In this document: in pieces, positions 8,884-15,623 of the stretch
How the letters are laid out: each line of letters begins with the position of its first letter
How positions within the stretch are numbered: position 1 is the stretch's first letter
DNA from: Micromonospora coriariae
Lineage (GTDB): Bacteria > Actinomycetota > Actinomycetes > Mycobacteriales > Micromonosporaceae
Length of the DNA stretch: 64,000 nt
Reading direction: 5' to 3'
Assembly: GCF_900091455.1 (NCBI RefSeq)
Contig: NZ_LT607412.1
Location: forward strand, 5,580,001 to 5,644,000
Program-made: the position numbers and the translations under genes
The notes under the pieces: generated by a model
What the model was told of the DNA's origin: nothing
Database searches by the model: none
The model's input: only the letters and a program-made list of their open reading frames with translations

Positions 8884-10056
8884 ATGAAGCGCAGCGTAGC
8901 CGTTGCGGCAGCTCTCCTGGCGGGTCTGACCAGCGTGGGAACGACACCGGGGGTTGCCTTCGCCGACGGCGGCCCCGGGTCGCAGCATGACGACCGCGGG
9001 GGGCGTGGTTACCACCAGGACGAAGAGGGTGCGGTCTTCGTCCAGACCAACAAGGCGGAGGGCAACACGATCAAGGTGTACGACCGTGACGAGGACGGCC
9101 GTCTCACCAAGGCGGGTGAGTACGAGACCGGCGGGCTGGGCGGGTTCACCATCGGCGCGCCGCTCGACGCGCTGGCCTCGCAGGGCTCCTTGATCTACCA
9201 TAAAGGGCTGCTCTTCGCCGTGAATGCGGGCAGCAACACGGTGACGGTGTTCGGTGTCGAGGGCACCAAGCTGCACAAGCTTCAGGTCATCTGGTCCGGA
9301 GGTCTGCTGCCGGTCAGCATCGCGGCCCGTGGCGACCTCGTCTACGTCCTGAACGCCGGTGGCGAGGGGTCGGTGCAGGGCTTCGAGCTGCACAAGGGGC
9401 GCCTCTCGCGGATCGAGGACGCCAACCGGTCGCTCGGACTGCACAACGGCAACCCGCCCGCGTTCGGCACCGCCCCGGCGCAGGTGAAGATCGACCCGGA
9501 CAGTGAGTTCGTGCTGGTGTCGACCAAGGCCGCCAACGTGATGTTCAGCTACGAGATCGGCCGCCACGGCGAGCTGGCCCGTAACCCGGTCATCAGCGAC
9601 GCGGGGAACACCCCGTTCGGCTTCACCTTCGACACCGACGACACGCTGCTGGTCGCCGAATCGGGCGCGAACGCTGTCAGCCGGTTCGAACTCGAGGAGG
9701 ACGGCCAACTCGACCAGATCGGGCCGTCGGTGCCCAACGGCCAGCAGGCAACGTGCTGGATCCAGCGCGTCGGCGACTACTTCTACGCCGCCAACGCCGG
9801 CAGTTCCACAATCAGCGCCTACCGCGTCAATGACCACGGCAAGCTCGAACTCGTCAAGGCGGTCGCCGCCGACACCGGCGGCGGATCGATCGACATGACC
9901 ACCAGCGACGGCTTCCTGTACGTCCAGAACGCCACCGCCGGTAACGTGCAGGGCTACGAGGTGAACAAGGACGGCTCCCTGACCCTCGTCACCACGGTCG
10001 AGGGCCTGCCGAAGTTCGCCGACAGCATCGGCATGGAAGGCATCGCCGCTTCCTGA
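8884..10056 (+). CDS. Secreted beta-propeller protein, lactonase-like
   Basis: A 390-residue protein with a Sec signal peptide (basic MKR, hydrophobic core, likely cleavage after AFA near residue 28), a short charged Gly/His/Asp linker, then about seven repeats of the form VY...V....G..T. Examples are VFVQTNKAEGNTIKVYDRD, LFAVNAGSNTVTVFGV and LLVAESGANAVSRFEL. This is the YVTN/lactonase (Lactonase/PgL-like) seven-bladed propeller pattern. Whether it is an enzyme cannot be told; close relatives are mostly uncharacterised secreted proteins. A strong ribosome-binding site precedes the ATG and a 14-bp hairpin follows the stop. Confidence 0.82.
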   Translation: MKRSVAVAAALLAGLTSVGTTPGVAFADGGPGSQHDDRGGRGYHQDEEGAVFVQTNKAEGNTIKVYDRDEDGRLTKAGEYETGGLGGFTIGAPLDALASQGSLIYHKGLLFAVNAGSNTVTVFGVEGTKLHKLQVIWSGGLLPVSIAARGDLVYVLNAGGEGSVQGFELHKGRLSRIEDANRSLGLHNGNPPAFGTAPAQVKIDPDSEFVLVSTKAANVMFSYEIGRHGELARNPVISDAGNTPFGFTFDTDDTLLVAESGANAVSRFELEEDGQLDQIGPSVPNGQQATCWIQRVGDYFYAANAGSSTISAYRVNDHGKLELVKAVAADTGGGSIDMTTSDGFLYVQNATAGNVQGYEVNKDGSLTLVTTVEGLPKFADSIGMEGIAAS

Positions 10057-10066
10057 CTGCGCCACA

Positions 10067-10100
10067 CGCTGGTCCCGGTCCCCGCTGACCGGGACCAGCG
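10067..10100 (+). terminator. Strong hairpin terminator
   Basis: A perfect 14-bp stem (10067-10080 with 10087-10100) around a 6-nt loop, ten bases past the propeller gene's stop. Confidence 0.75.
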
Positions 10101-10159
10101 CGTGTTCGCGCCCGGCCTGACCTGTCCTCCCGGCTCGTCATACCGCGTACCCTCCACGC

Positions 10160-10582
10160 ATGGACCTCGTCGATGATCTGCCGCGCGCCGAGTTCGCGTT
10201 CCCCGGACCGCTGCGGGACCAGCTGGTGGCCGCGATCCTGTCCGGCGCGAAGACCTCGACGTCCGCCCTGCTGGTCGGATACGAGGTCGCGAACGAGCCG
10301 CTGCCCCAGGTAGGGCAGCGATCCGCCGTCGTGGACTCCGAGGACCGACGGGTCGCGGTGATCGAGCTGACCGAGGTACGGGTGCTCCGGCTCGCTGACG
10401 TCGACCTGCAACACGCCCTGGCCGAGGGCGAGGGAGACGAGTCGGTGGCGCAGTGGCGAGCGGGGCACGAGACGTTCTGGCACAGCGCGGACGTGCGCGC
10501 GGAGTTGGGTGATCCCGGCTTCACGGTGAACGACGACACCCTGGTGGTGACCGAGCGCTTCCGGCTGGTGCACATCGTCTGA
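10160..10582 (+). CDS. ASCH domain protein
   Basis: A 140-residue cytoplasmic protein. FPGPLRDQLVAAILSGAKTSTSALL near the start is the ASCH signature region (a Lys/Thr-containing helix lining the proposed RNA-binding pocket), followed by VGQRSAVVDSEDRRVAVIELTEVRV, AEGEGDESVAQWRAGHETFW and a final VVTERFRLV strand. ASCH proteins of this size include bacterial RNA-binding or N4-acetylcytidine amidohydrolase relatives; which applies here is not known. It starts 103 bp after the propeller gene and is probably independent. Confidence 0.85.
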   Translation: MDLVDDLPRAEFAFPGPLRDQLVAAILSGAKTSTSALLVGYEVANEPLPQVGQRSAVVDSEDRRVAVIELTEVRVLRLADVDLQHALAEGEGDESVAQWRAGHETFWHSADVRAELGDPGFTVNDDTLVVTERFRLVHIV

Positions 10583-10638
10583 GCGTCAAACGTCCGCCGG
10601 GGCAGTGCCGGTGGTCAACGACGCCTACTCTCGCAGCC

Positions 10639-10755
10639 GTGGGAGCGATCAAGCCGTGGCACCTGTTCATCCTGACCCTCTGCTGTCTCCTGCCGACGGC
10701 GGCGGCAATCGCTGCTGGAATCTGGGCGGTGCGTCGAGGCCGCACCCGCCGCTGA
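10639..10755 (+). CDS. Small single-pass membrane protein (38 aa)
   Basis: GTG start, then KPWHLFILTLCCLLPTAAAIA and a basic tail VRRGRTRR: one membrane helix with an inside-positive C-terminus. Tiny actinobacterial membrane proteins beginning with a KPWHL-like motif recur, which supports a real gene, but no function is known. It ends 23 bp before a strong bidirectional hairpin. Confidence 0.55.
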   Translation: MGAIKPWHLFILTLCCLLPTAAAIAAGIWAVRRGRTRR

Positions 10756-10777
10756 ACGGTCGATGAGACGGGCGGCC

Positions 10778-10817
10778 GACCCCGCTGCGAGGCCGGTTCA
10801 GCCTCGCAGCGGGGGTC
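10778..10817. terminator. Bidirectional hairpin between convergent genes
   Basis: Arms 10781-10793 and 10801-10813 are a perfect 13 bp (extendable outward to 10778 and 10817) with a 7-nt loop. The hairpin separates the small membrane protein gene from the convergent Ro60 gene, whose stop codon lies in the right shoulder. Confidence 0.7.
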
Positions 10818-12345
10818 AGAAGGGCCACTCGTGGCGGGCCCCGGCCTCGATCAGCGGGATCATCGCGAACGCGGCGTCGGACAGACCACCGAAGGTGTGC
10901 CGATTGCCGGCGGTCGGCGTGTGGCCGACCCGGTAGCCGGCAAGATTCCAGGTGTACACCGGCACCTCTGCGGGCACCGCGGCCGTGACGTCCACGGCAC
11001 AGTGCCAGTGGGCCTGCTCATCGGTGAGGATGACCACCCGGTCGTGCCGGTCGTAGTGCCCGCGTACCGCCTTCTCCGTGTCGGTTCCCATGCCGTAGAA
11101 ATAGCCACCGTCCTTGAACCGGCGCACCGCCGCCAGGACCGACTCGCCCGCCACCCCGGGGAACACCCGGCTGGCATTGGAGAAGGACACCACCGTGGCC
11201 GACTGCGCCCGAGCGGCCAGCGCGAGGCCGAACACCGTGGCGCCGTCCCAGCAGCGCAGAGTGCCGTCCTTACTGAACGGGCTCTGCATCGAGCCGGACG
11301 TGTCGATCAGGATCAGGGTCCGTCCGGCCAGGCTGGGCACGTTCGCCAGGGCGTGCTGCAACGCCCTCTCCAGCGGATAAGCCCACCGCAGGCTCGGCGC
11401 CGCGTTGTACGCCGACAGGAAGCGCATCGGCAGTACCCGTGAGGTGGCGACCTCGCCCGGGTCGGAGAGCTTGGCCGCCACGGTCTCCGCGACGGCGTCG
11501 CTGACTCCGGCCTGGTCGAAGTTGCGCAGATTTCGCAGCAGCGCCAGGTAGCCCATGGTCGGGATGACGGACTCCCACGCCGGGGCGTCCATCGCGGTCT
11601 GCCGCCAGCCGGCCAGGGCCTCCCACGTCATGCCTGCCGCACCCAGCACCGCGGGATCGGTGACCTCCCTGCGCTCCTCGACCGGCAACGCCATGAGCGC
11701 GTCCCGCGCCGCCAGCATCCGGAGCGATGCCGGCAGCGGGTTGTCCCGCCGATGCCGCCGATCCAGCGCATGCCGGAACAGGTCACCCTGCCGCTCGTCC
11801 TTCGCGGTCGGGTGGGACAGATCGATGACATCACCGAAGCGCACCGTGCTCCCGACGGAGTCGTACTTGAGCAGACTCCGCTCCGTGTACAGGCGGACCG
11901 CCGCGTCGGCGATGCCCCGCTTCACCGGCTTGGGCAGCGCCCGGCCATGGCGAGCCAGCCAGTACGCCAGAGCCTCGCCCGGCTCGTCCGCACGCTGCAG
12001 CGCCGCGTCCACGATCGCCCGCGAACCCGGAATCGCCACGGCGACCTGGGCGCGAGCGCCCTCCAGTGCCGCGACCACGGACGCCGAGCGCATCATCGCG
12101 CCGGACCGGAGCCACGGCACGAAACGGGAGAACCAGTCGGGGTCGGCGACGGCCACGGCGGCGACCAGGTCGCGGAAGCGAGCGTCCCGGTCCGTGGCGC
12201 CCTCGTAGAAGGTGTCCTCGCCGACCATGTTGGACACGCCGAGCAGGAACAGCTCGGTGCGCGGCTCACGGGTGAAGCCCGGCCCGCCCTCGGCGGTCAT
12301 CGCCTGGTGCCGGCTCTTGCGCAGCTTGAGGTTGAACTTGGCCAT
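10816..12345 (-). CDS. rsr: Ro60 family protein (TROVE + vWA domain)
   Basis: A 509-residue RNA-binding protein of the Ro60/TROVE family. The first 300 residues are the helical TROVE ring (FREPRTELFLLGVSNM-like start; repeats such as VPWLRSGAMMRSASVVAALE and YWLARHGRALPKPVKRGIADA). The C-terminal vWA domain has an intact MIDAS: Asp348-Thr-Ser-Gly-Ser in LILIDTSGSM, a downstream Thr in GMGTDT and Asp in ILTDEQ. Bacterial Ro60 binds Y RNAs on the ring exterior and can tether PNPase or other effectors for RNA decay. The ATG at 12345 is chosen for the MAKFN start; its ribosome-binding site lies in a hairpin loop. Four tandem Y-RNA-like units lie directly upstream on the same strand. Confidence 0.93.
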   Translation of the reverse strand: MAKFNLKLRKSRHQAMTAEGGPGFTREPRTELFLLGVSNMVGEDTFYEGATDRDARFRDLVAAVAVADPDWFSRFVPWLRSGAMMRSASVVAALEGARAQVAVAIPGSRAIVDAALQRADEPGEALAYWLARHGRALPKPVKRGIADAAVRLYTERSLLKYDSVGSTVRFGDVIDLSHPTAKDERQGDLFRHALDRRHRRDNPLPASLRMLAARDALMALPVEERREVTDPAVLGAAGMTWEALAGWRQTAMDAPAWESVIPTMGYLALLRNLRNFDQAGVSDAVAETVAAKLSDPGEVATSRVLPMRFLSAYNAAPSLRWAYPLERALQHALANVPSLAGRTLILIDTSGSMQSPFSKDGTLRCWDGATVFGLALAARAQSATVVSFSNASRVFPGVAGESVLAAVRRFKDGGYFYGMGTDTEKAVRGHYDRHDRVVILTDEQAHWHCAVDVTAAVPAEVPVYTWNLAGYRVGHTPTAGNRHTFGGLSDAAFAMIPLIEAGARHEWPF

Positions 12346-12361
12346 GACGTCCCCCACGTCA
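12345..12361 (-). promoter_or_regulatory. Hairpin presenting the Ro60 ribosome-binding site
   Basis: On the minus strand a perfect 6-bp stem (TGACGT/ACGTCA) encloses a GGGGG loop. The last paired A is the first base of the ATG. The only plausible Shine-Dalgarno purines are in this loop, so folding or protein binding here could control translation. Confidence 0.55.
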
Positions 12362-12378
12362 GTCGGCCGGGAAGGCGC

Positions 12379-12531
12379 GACCACACCGCACACCCGAGAT
12401 CAGAATCGGCCACGGACTAGTCCGCCGTTCTGTCCGTTGAACCATCCGCCCGAAGGCGTCGAGGGACTCGAACCCCCATCTGCGGAACCCTGAAGTAACC
12501 GTTGCCTGCGCACCGGGTGTGCGGCGTGGTC
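12379..12531 (-). ncRNA. yrlA: Y RNA-like unit 4 (YrlA type, permuted tRNA-like module)
   Basis: This unit directly precedes the Ro60 gene. A terminal helix of 17-21 bp pairs 12376-12396 with 12514-12534. After an internal loop, a second helix pairs GGCCACGG (12408-12415) with CCGTTGCC (12499-12506). On the transcript, 5' to 3', a T arm (12477 to 12461, loop TTCGAGT) comes first, then a CGCC-TTCG-GGCG hairpin (12458-12447), then a D-like arm (12442-12427, GTTC stem, GG in the loop). The order is circularly permuted relative to a tRNA. The paired motifs CCCGGTGCG and GATCTCGGG recur in all four units and probably form the Ro60-binding stem. Confidence 0.8.
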
Positions 12532-12626
12532 GCGGCTCCCCGAGATCGAGGTCGGCGACGGGTGGTCTTCCACCGGGGCGTAAGCCCCTCCAGATGTACC
12601 CGTCGCCTGCCGCACCGGGAAGTGCG
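12532..12626 (-). ncRNA. Y RNA-like unit 3 (minimal, no T arm)
   Basis: It shares the CCCGGTGCG...GATCTCGGG terminal motif and has a perfect 10-bp second helix (12554-12563 with 12598-12607). The apical part is only two small hairpins, one with a GGGGC-TTAC-GCCCC stem-loop; no TTCGA loop is present. A promoter-like site ends 7 nt upstream (12633-12662), and the unit runs without a gap into unit 4. It is either a minimal Y RNA or a unit that has lost its tRNA-like part. Confidence 0.65.
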
Positions 12627-12632
12627 GTCACG

Positions 12633-12662
12633 ACCGTAGCGGTGGCGGCACCGGCCGGGCAA
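12633..12662 (-). promoter_or_regulatory. Promoter-like site for Y RNA-like units 3 and 4
   Basis: Minus strand: -35 TTGCCC (12662-12657), 18-bp spacer, -10 TACGGT (12638-12633). A start about 7 nt downstream coincides with the 5' edge of the predicted RNA. Its -10 and following bases (TACGGTCGTG) resemble those of the other site (TACCGTCGTG at 12978-12983). Confidence 0.55.
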
Positions 12663-12697
12663 TGGAGTTTGCGATCTCGAAAGCGAGAGGGATGTGG

Positions 12698-12816
12698 TCA
12701 CGCCGCACGCCCGAGATCAAAAGTGGACACGGTGTTCGCGGGTTCGAACCGCGAGGCCCTTGCAGGGCCGTCACCATAGAAGTAACCGTGTCCGTCGCAC
12801 CGGGCGTGCGGCGTGG
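12698..12816 (-). ncRNA. Y RNA-like unit 2 (cloverleaf-like module in canonical order)
   Basis: A perfect 15-bp terminal helix (12699-12713 with 12801-12815) and a perfect 9-bp second helix (12725-12733 with 12785-12793) enclose a three-arm module. On the transcript the order is a 5-bp arm with a 7-nt loop (GTTAC...GTGAC), a GGCCC-TGCAA-GGGCC hairpin, and a 17-nt T arm (12753 to 12737, loop TTCGAAC). From helix to helix this is 69 nt, close to tRNA size, in canonical D/anticodon/T order but without a CCA end. The repeat motifs CCCGGTGCG and GATCTCGGG match the other units. Confidence 0.78.
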
Positions 12817-12973
12817 GCGCCTCCCGAGATCGAAGCGGCGACGGCGACCGGCCCTTGCGGGCCAAGGCGACCTGGGCCACTGGTCGACGCCACCCGAAGT
12901 GGCGGTGGGATTCGAACCCACGTCTCCCCTTTGGAAGAGGAAGTAGCCGTTGCCTGCGCATCGGGAGGTGCCC
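12816..12973 (-). ncRNA. yrlA: Y RNA-like unit 1 (YrlA type, permuted tRNA-like module)
   Basis: First unit after the upstream promoter-like site. The terminal helix pairs 12816-12826 with 12962-12972 (10 bp, one mismatch) and the second helix pairs 12837-12844 with 12947-12954. On the transcript there is an anticodon-arm-like hairpin (6-bp stem with wobbles, loop TTCCAAA), a classic T arm (12921 to 12905, stem GTGGG/CCCAC, loop TTCGAAT), a CGCCAC hairpin with a UUCG-containing loop (12904-12888), a D-like arm (12885-12869, GACC/GGTC with GG in the loop), and a GGCCC-GCAA-GGGCC hairpin. T before D is the same permuted order as in unit 4. Confidence 0.8.
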
Positions 12974-12977
12974 CACG

Positions 12978-13006
12978 ACGGTAGGCGCGGACCTCGCGAC
13001 CGACAA
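12978..13006 (-). promoter_or_regulatory. Promoter-like site for Y RNA-like units 1 and 2
   Basis: Minus strand: -35 TTGTCG (13006-13001), 17-bp spacer, -10 TACCGT (12983-12978), an actinobacterial sigA-like arrangement. The predicted start falls at the 5' edge of unit 1. Confidence 0.6.
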
Positions 13007-13051
13007 GCCGATTAGGTTGTAGCCGCGGCTAGGACTGACCGTCACCTGCCA

Positions 13052-13627
13052 CTACATCGGTGGAGGGGAGAGCCAGGCGAGTGGTTGTCCTGCTAGGGCG
13101 GCGTCGGCGAGGCGGTGGGCGGACGCGGTCTTGAGAGCCGCGCGTGAGCTGTCGATCCAGCGTTGGACGTTGTCGATGCCTTGGTGGCGGTACTCGACGG
13201 CCTGGACGAGGCACTCCAGCTTGTCGGCGTCGCGGGCGACGATCGCTTCCAGCGTCTGCCCGGCCTCGTACTCGGTGACGGCGGCGGTGATGGCCTCGGC
13301 AACGGCTGGTGGGCAGGCCGCGACCTGGTCGGCGGTGACGGCGGTGTTCGGTACGGCGGTGAGGTAGCGCTTGGCGATGTGGGGGATGTCGGTGATCCTG
13401 GTTTCCTGGGTGTCGTGCAGGACGCACATCATCGACACTCGGGCGGGATCAGCGCCTTCCATAGCGGCGAGCATCATGCCGATGAGTGCCGTGCGGAAGG
13501 AGTGTTCGGCGATGGACTCGGGGTGCTTGATGCCGGCGAACCACCATCCGGTGCGTGCGGCGCGTTTGAGGACGCCCGCTTCGAAGATGAAGCTCATCGC
13601 GCCTACGGCGTCGTGGTCGTCAGTCAT
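13052..13627 (-). CDS. HD domain hydrolase, HDDC2/YfbR-like
   Basis: A 191-residue cytoplasmic metal-dependent phosphohydrolase. The HD motif residues are visible: His in PESIAEHSFRTA, the His-Asp pair in VLHDTQETRI, and a late Asp in IVARDADKLECLVQAVEY. The length and the order EHS...HD...DKLE match 5'-deoxynucleotidase YfbR/HDDC2 proteins, which dephosphorylate deoxynucleoside monophosphates; the exact substrate is not shown by sequence. It lies upstream of the Y RNA-like array on the same strand and 42 bp downstream of the XRE regulator, possibly in one transcript with it. Confidence 0.88.
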   Translation of the reverse strand: MTDDHDAVGAMSFIFEAGVLKRAARTGWWFAGIKHPESIAEHSFRTALIGMMLAAMEGADPARVSMMCVLHDTQETRITDIPHIAKRYLTAVPNTAVTADQVAACPPAVAEAITAAVTEYEAGQTLEAIVARDADKLECLVQAVEYRHQGIDNVQRWIDSSRAALKTASAHRLADAALAGQPLAWLSPPPM

Positions 13628-13668
13628 CTGCCCGTCCCTGTGCCGGTGAGTCCGTCGGTGCGCAGGCT

Positions 13669-14754
13669 TTAGACGATAGACGTCAGTTCCTTCCGGGACT
13701 GCTCTGAGACCGAGTCACCGTCGAGAAGAATGGCGCTGCGGTCGGCGAGTGCGTTTCCGATGGTTGGGTCGTCGAGGGCGAGGCCGCGTCGTGCGGTGAG
13801 TAGGGCCCACGTGTTGTGGATGTTGAGGTCCACGAAGGGATGCCCTCCGTCGAGGCGTTCGACCAGGTGTCGGAGGAGTCGCGAGCCGCGCCAGTCGGAG
13901 AGGGCGGCGGGCATGAAGGAGTCGTCGCGCTGGCGGTATGGGATTTCGCCGACCCAGTAGGCCGAGTAGTTGAGCGCGGCCCGCTCGCAGGCGTCGTCCG
14001 GGTGGGCGCGGGCGATGAAGTCTCGGAGCGGTTCCGGGTCGCCCTGGTTGGCGAGGGAGGTGGCTACGGAGCGAGCATCGGGCCACAGTGGCGACCAGGT
14101 GTGGAAGACGGCTGCGCGTTGGGTGCTTCTGACACTGTTCTGTGCGAGCCATTGGGCGGGTGCTCCGGTGGGGTCCATGCCGGCAAGGAAGCAGGCTTGC
14201 CGGTGCAGAAGAACCTCCGGGTTCCGTCGACCAGCGGCGCGGTCTGCGAGCACGTGGAGTTGTGTGAAGAAGGCGGCGCGCTCGTCGGCGAGTAGCAGCG
14301 GGCCGGAGGCGACGGGTCCGCGGCGGGGGCCATAGACCGCGAGGCTTCTCAGGAACGTGGGTGGTTGTCCGAGGACGGCCCAGAGGATCAGGTCAGTCAG
14401 ACGGTGGGTGAGCACCGACCAGCCCAACGGCTGCTCGGTGACATCGGTCCGTTCGACCTTTGCGTCGAGTGTCGCAGCGAGGATGACGTCCGCCTCTGCG
14501 GCGTCGTCGAGAGCGGCCAGCAAACGGGCATTCGCGCCGAGCATCGCCAGCTTCTGTCGGGTAGCGATCGCTTGGCCGAATGCGACAGCGGTGAAGGGTC
14601 GGCGTCCCGATTCCCAACTCTGGACCGTGGCCCGGTCCATGCCCAACTCGATCGCGAGTTGCTCCTGAGTCAGCGGGATGGACTCACGGAGCAGTTTCAG
14701 CAGGTACCCGGTTACGCCACCTCGTTGACGCCGCGAGCGCCCCTGACTTGCCAT
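13669..14754 (-). CDS. XRE-family regulator with large C-terminal domain
   Basis: A 361-residue protein. Residues 14-70 form a Cro/C1-type helix-turn-helix (IPLTQEQLAIELGMDRATVQSWESG). The remaining 290 residues are helical and lack enzyme motifs. This type is common in actinomycetes beside chains of very small genes, as here (14954-15623, divergent). Two palindromes in the divergent intergenic space (14766-14786 and 14880-14899) are candidate operators. Its ligand is unknown; the downstream HD hydrolase may be co-transcribed. Confidence 0.82.
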   Translation of the reverse strand: MASQGRSRRQRGGVTGYLLKLLRESIPLTQEQLAIELGMDRATVQSWESGRRPFTAVAFGQAIATRQKLAMLGANARLLAALDDAAEADVILAATLDAKVERTDVTEQPLGWSVLTHRLTDLILWAVLGQPPTFLRSLAVYGPRRGPVASGPLLLADERAAFFTQLHVLADRAAGRRNPEVLLHRQACFLAGMDPTGAPAQWLAQNSVRSTQRAAVFHTWSPLWPDARSVATSLANQGDPEPLRDFIARAHPDDACERAALNYSAYWVGEIPYRQRDDSFMPAALSDWRGSRLLRHLVERLDGGHPFVDLNIHNTWALLTARRGLALDDPTIGNALADRSAILLDGDSVSEQSRKELTSIV

Positions 14755-14765
14755 CCGACACCCCT

Positions 14766-14786
14766 ACGTTGACCGGTGGTCGACGT
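14766..14786. promoter_or_regulatory. Near-perfect palindrome at the XRE gene start
   Basis: ACGTTGACC-GGT-GGTCGACGT: 9-bp arms with one mismatch, 12 bp upstream of the XRE start codon. Likely an autoregulatory operator. Confidence 0.4.
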
Positions 14787-14879
14787 TCTGCCTCCGACCG
14801 GCCGTCGGGAGCAGGGTCTGGCCTGGTCACTCGTACTGGTGGTGAGTTCAACGGCCGCCGTCGCGATCGTAGCGTCGTA

Positions 14880-14899
14880 GTTACCGAACGTTCCATAAC
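14880..14899. promoter_or_regulatory. Palindrome in front of the small-gene chain
   Basis: GTTA-CC-GAACGTTC-CA-TAAC: palindromic at 16 of 20 positions, 55 bp upstream of the first small gene. A candidate operator for the adjacent XRE protein, though its sequence differs from the other palindrome. Confidence 0.4.
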
Positions 14900-14953
14900 C
14901 GGTCCCGTCCGAGGGAGTCGGCCAGGTCGTGCTGCCCGCCGAAGGAGACAGCA

Positions 14954-15160
14954 ATGGGGCGCATCTCACCGCCGTGGCGGCGAGTCTCCTACGACCAGTA
15001 CCTGATCGCAGCCGCGACGACCCTGGCACGGCGGCACCGGCCTGTTTGGTCGTGGCGCAAGTGGCGGTGGGTCTGCCGGTGCGGCGGAGACCTTCCGTGC
15101 CGGATTCGGCACTGCATCCCGATTAAACGGGGGCACTGGCCGGGGGAGGAGGAGCAGTGA
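14954..15160 (+). CDS. Small Cys-rich protein (68 aa)
   Basis: ATG preceded by GAAGGAG at good spacing. The protein is basic and Trp-rich in the middle (RPVWSWRKWRWVCRCGGDLPCR) with four Cys residues (C-x-C, then two single Cys) that could bind a metal. Its TGA overlaps the GTG of the next small frame. No known function; it is the first of four coupled small genes divergent from the XRE regulator. Confidence 0.65.
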   Translation: MGRISPPWRRVSYDQYLIAAATTLARRHRPVWSWRKWRWVCRCGGDLPCRIRHCIPIKRGHWPGEEEQ

Positions 15161-15237
15161 ACGACGACCAGCAGCGAACATCACCAGCGTGCAACTGCGC
15201 GGGCTCGACGGGATGTGTACGGGGAGGCTCGCGGTGA
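15157..15237 (+). CDS. Tiny coupled frame (26 aa)
   Basis: GTG overlaps the preceding TGA (GTGA), and its own TGA again overlaps the next GTG (15234). The peptide has an ACNCAGSTGC motif. Support comes only from the two perfect stop-start overlaps; it could be a coupling leader rather than a functional protein. Confidence 0.4.
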   Translation: MNDDQQRTSPACNCAGSTGCVRGGSR

Positions 15238-15453
15238 CCAGGCACGGCCCGGTATTGCCGATCTGGAGCTGTGGCGGGTGCGACGGGCCGTGGCCGTGCC
15301 GGATCCGGAAACGGGAGCTGAGTGCGGAGTTCGAGGAGGCGCCGGTGTCGCTTGCCCTCTACATGGGGTGCTCAACTGGTCCGCGCGTCGGAGGACCTGA
15401 CCTGGGTACCGGCCGGCGCGCTGCACCGGCGGTTTCTCGGATGGGTGCGGTGA
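15234..15453 (+). pseudogene. Small Cys-motif gene with a +1 frameshift in a G4 run
   Basis: It begins VTRHGPVLPIWSCGGCDGPWPC, with a CGGC...C motif, and runs through VSLALYMG. At a run of four Gs (15365-15368) the frame leaves the expected path. Removing one G gives AQLVRASEDLTWVPAGALHRRFLGWVR and a TGA at 15451-15453 that overlaps the next gene's GTG, the same GTGA junction used by its neighbours. As read, the frame instead fuses into the next gene and ends at 15623. It may be a real frameshift mutation, slippage, or a sequencing error. Confidence 0.65.
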
Positions 15454-15623
15454 GTATCCTGCGGGCAGGCGACGAGAAGTTCCACTACAGCGACGGGTCG
15501 CACAAGTGGATACCGCCGGATCCGACCTACGACCAGGCGGTCTGGGACGAGCAGGTCCGCCAGCACAAGCACGCCCACCTGAGAAACGAGCGTCCGGGCG
15601 TGCGTATCCAGCGCCTTGTCTGA
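15450..15623 (+). CDS. Small acidic/His-rich protein (57 aa)
   Basis: GTG overlaps the restored stop of the preceding frameshifted gene. The protein contains DEKFHYSDGSHKWIPPDPTYDQ and QHKHAHLRNERPG, a plausible globular or metal-binding small protein, function unknown. Because of the upstream frameshift it is also in frame with that gene's first half, so a 130-residue fusion could be made. Confidence 0.55.
   Translation: MSILRAGDEKFHYSDGSHKWIPPDPTYDQAVWDEQVRQHKHAHLRNERPGVRIQRLV

Noticed and set aside
12461..12921. tRNA genes (T-arm sequences with TTCGA loops)
   Set aside because: Each T arm is real, but no 7-bp acceptor stem with a discriminator/CCA position is present. Arm order is permuted in two units, and long outer helices make them Y RNA-like instead.
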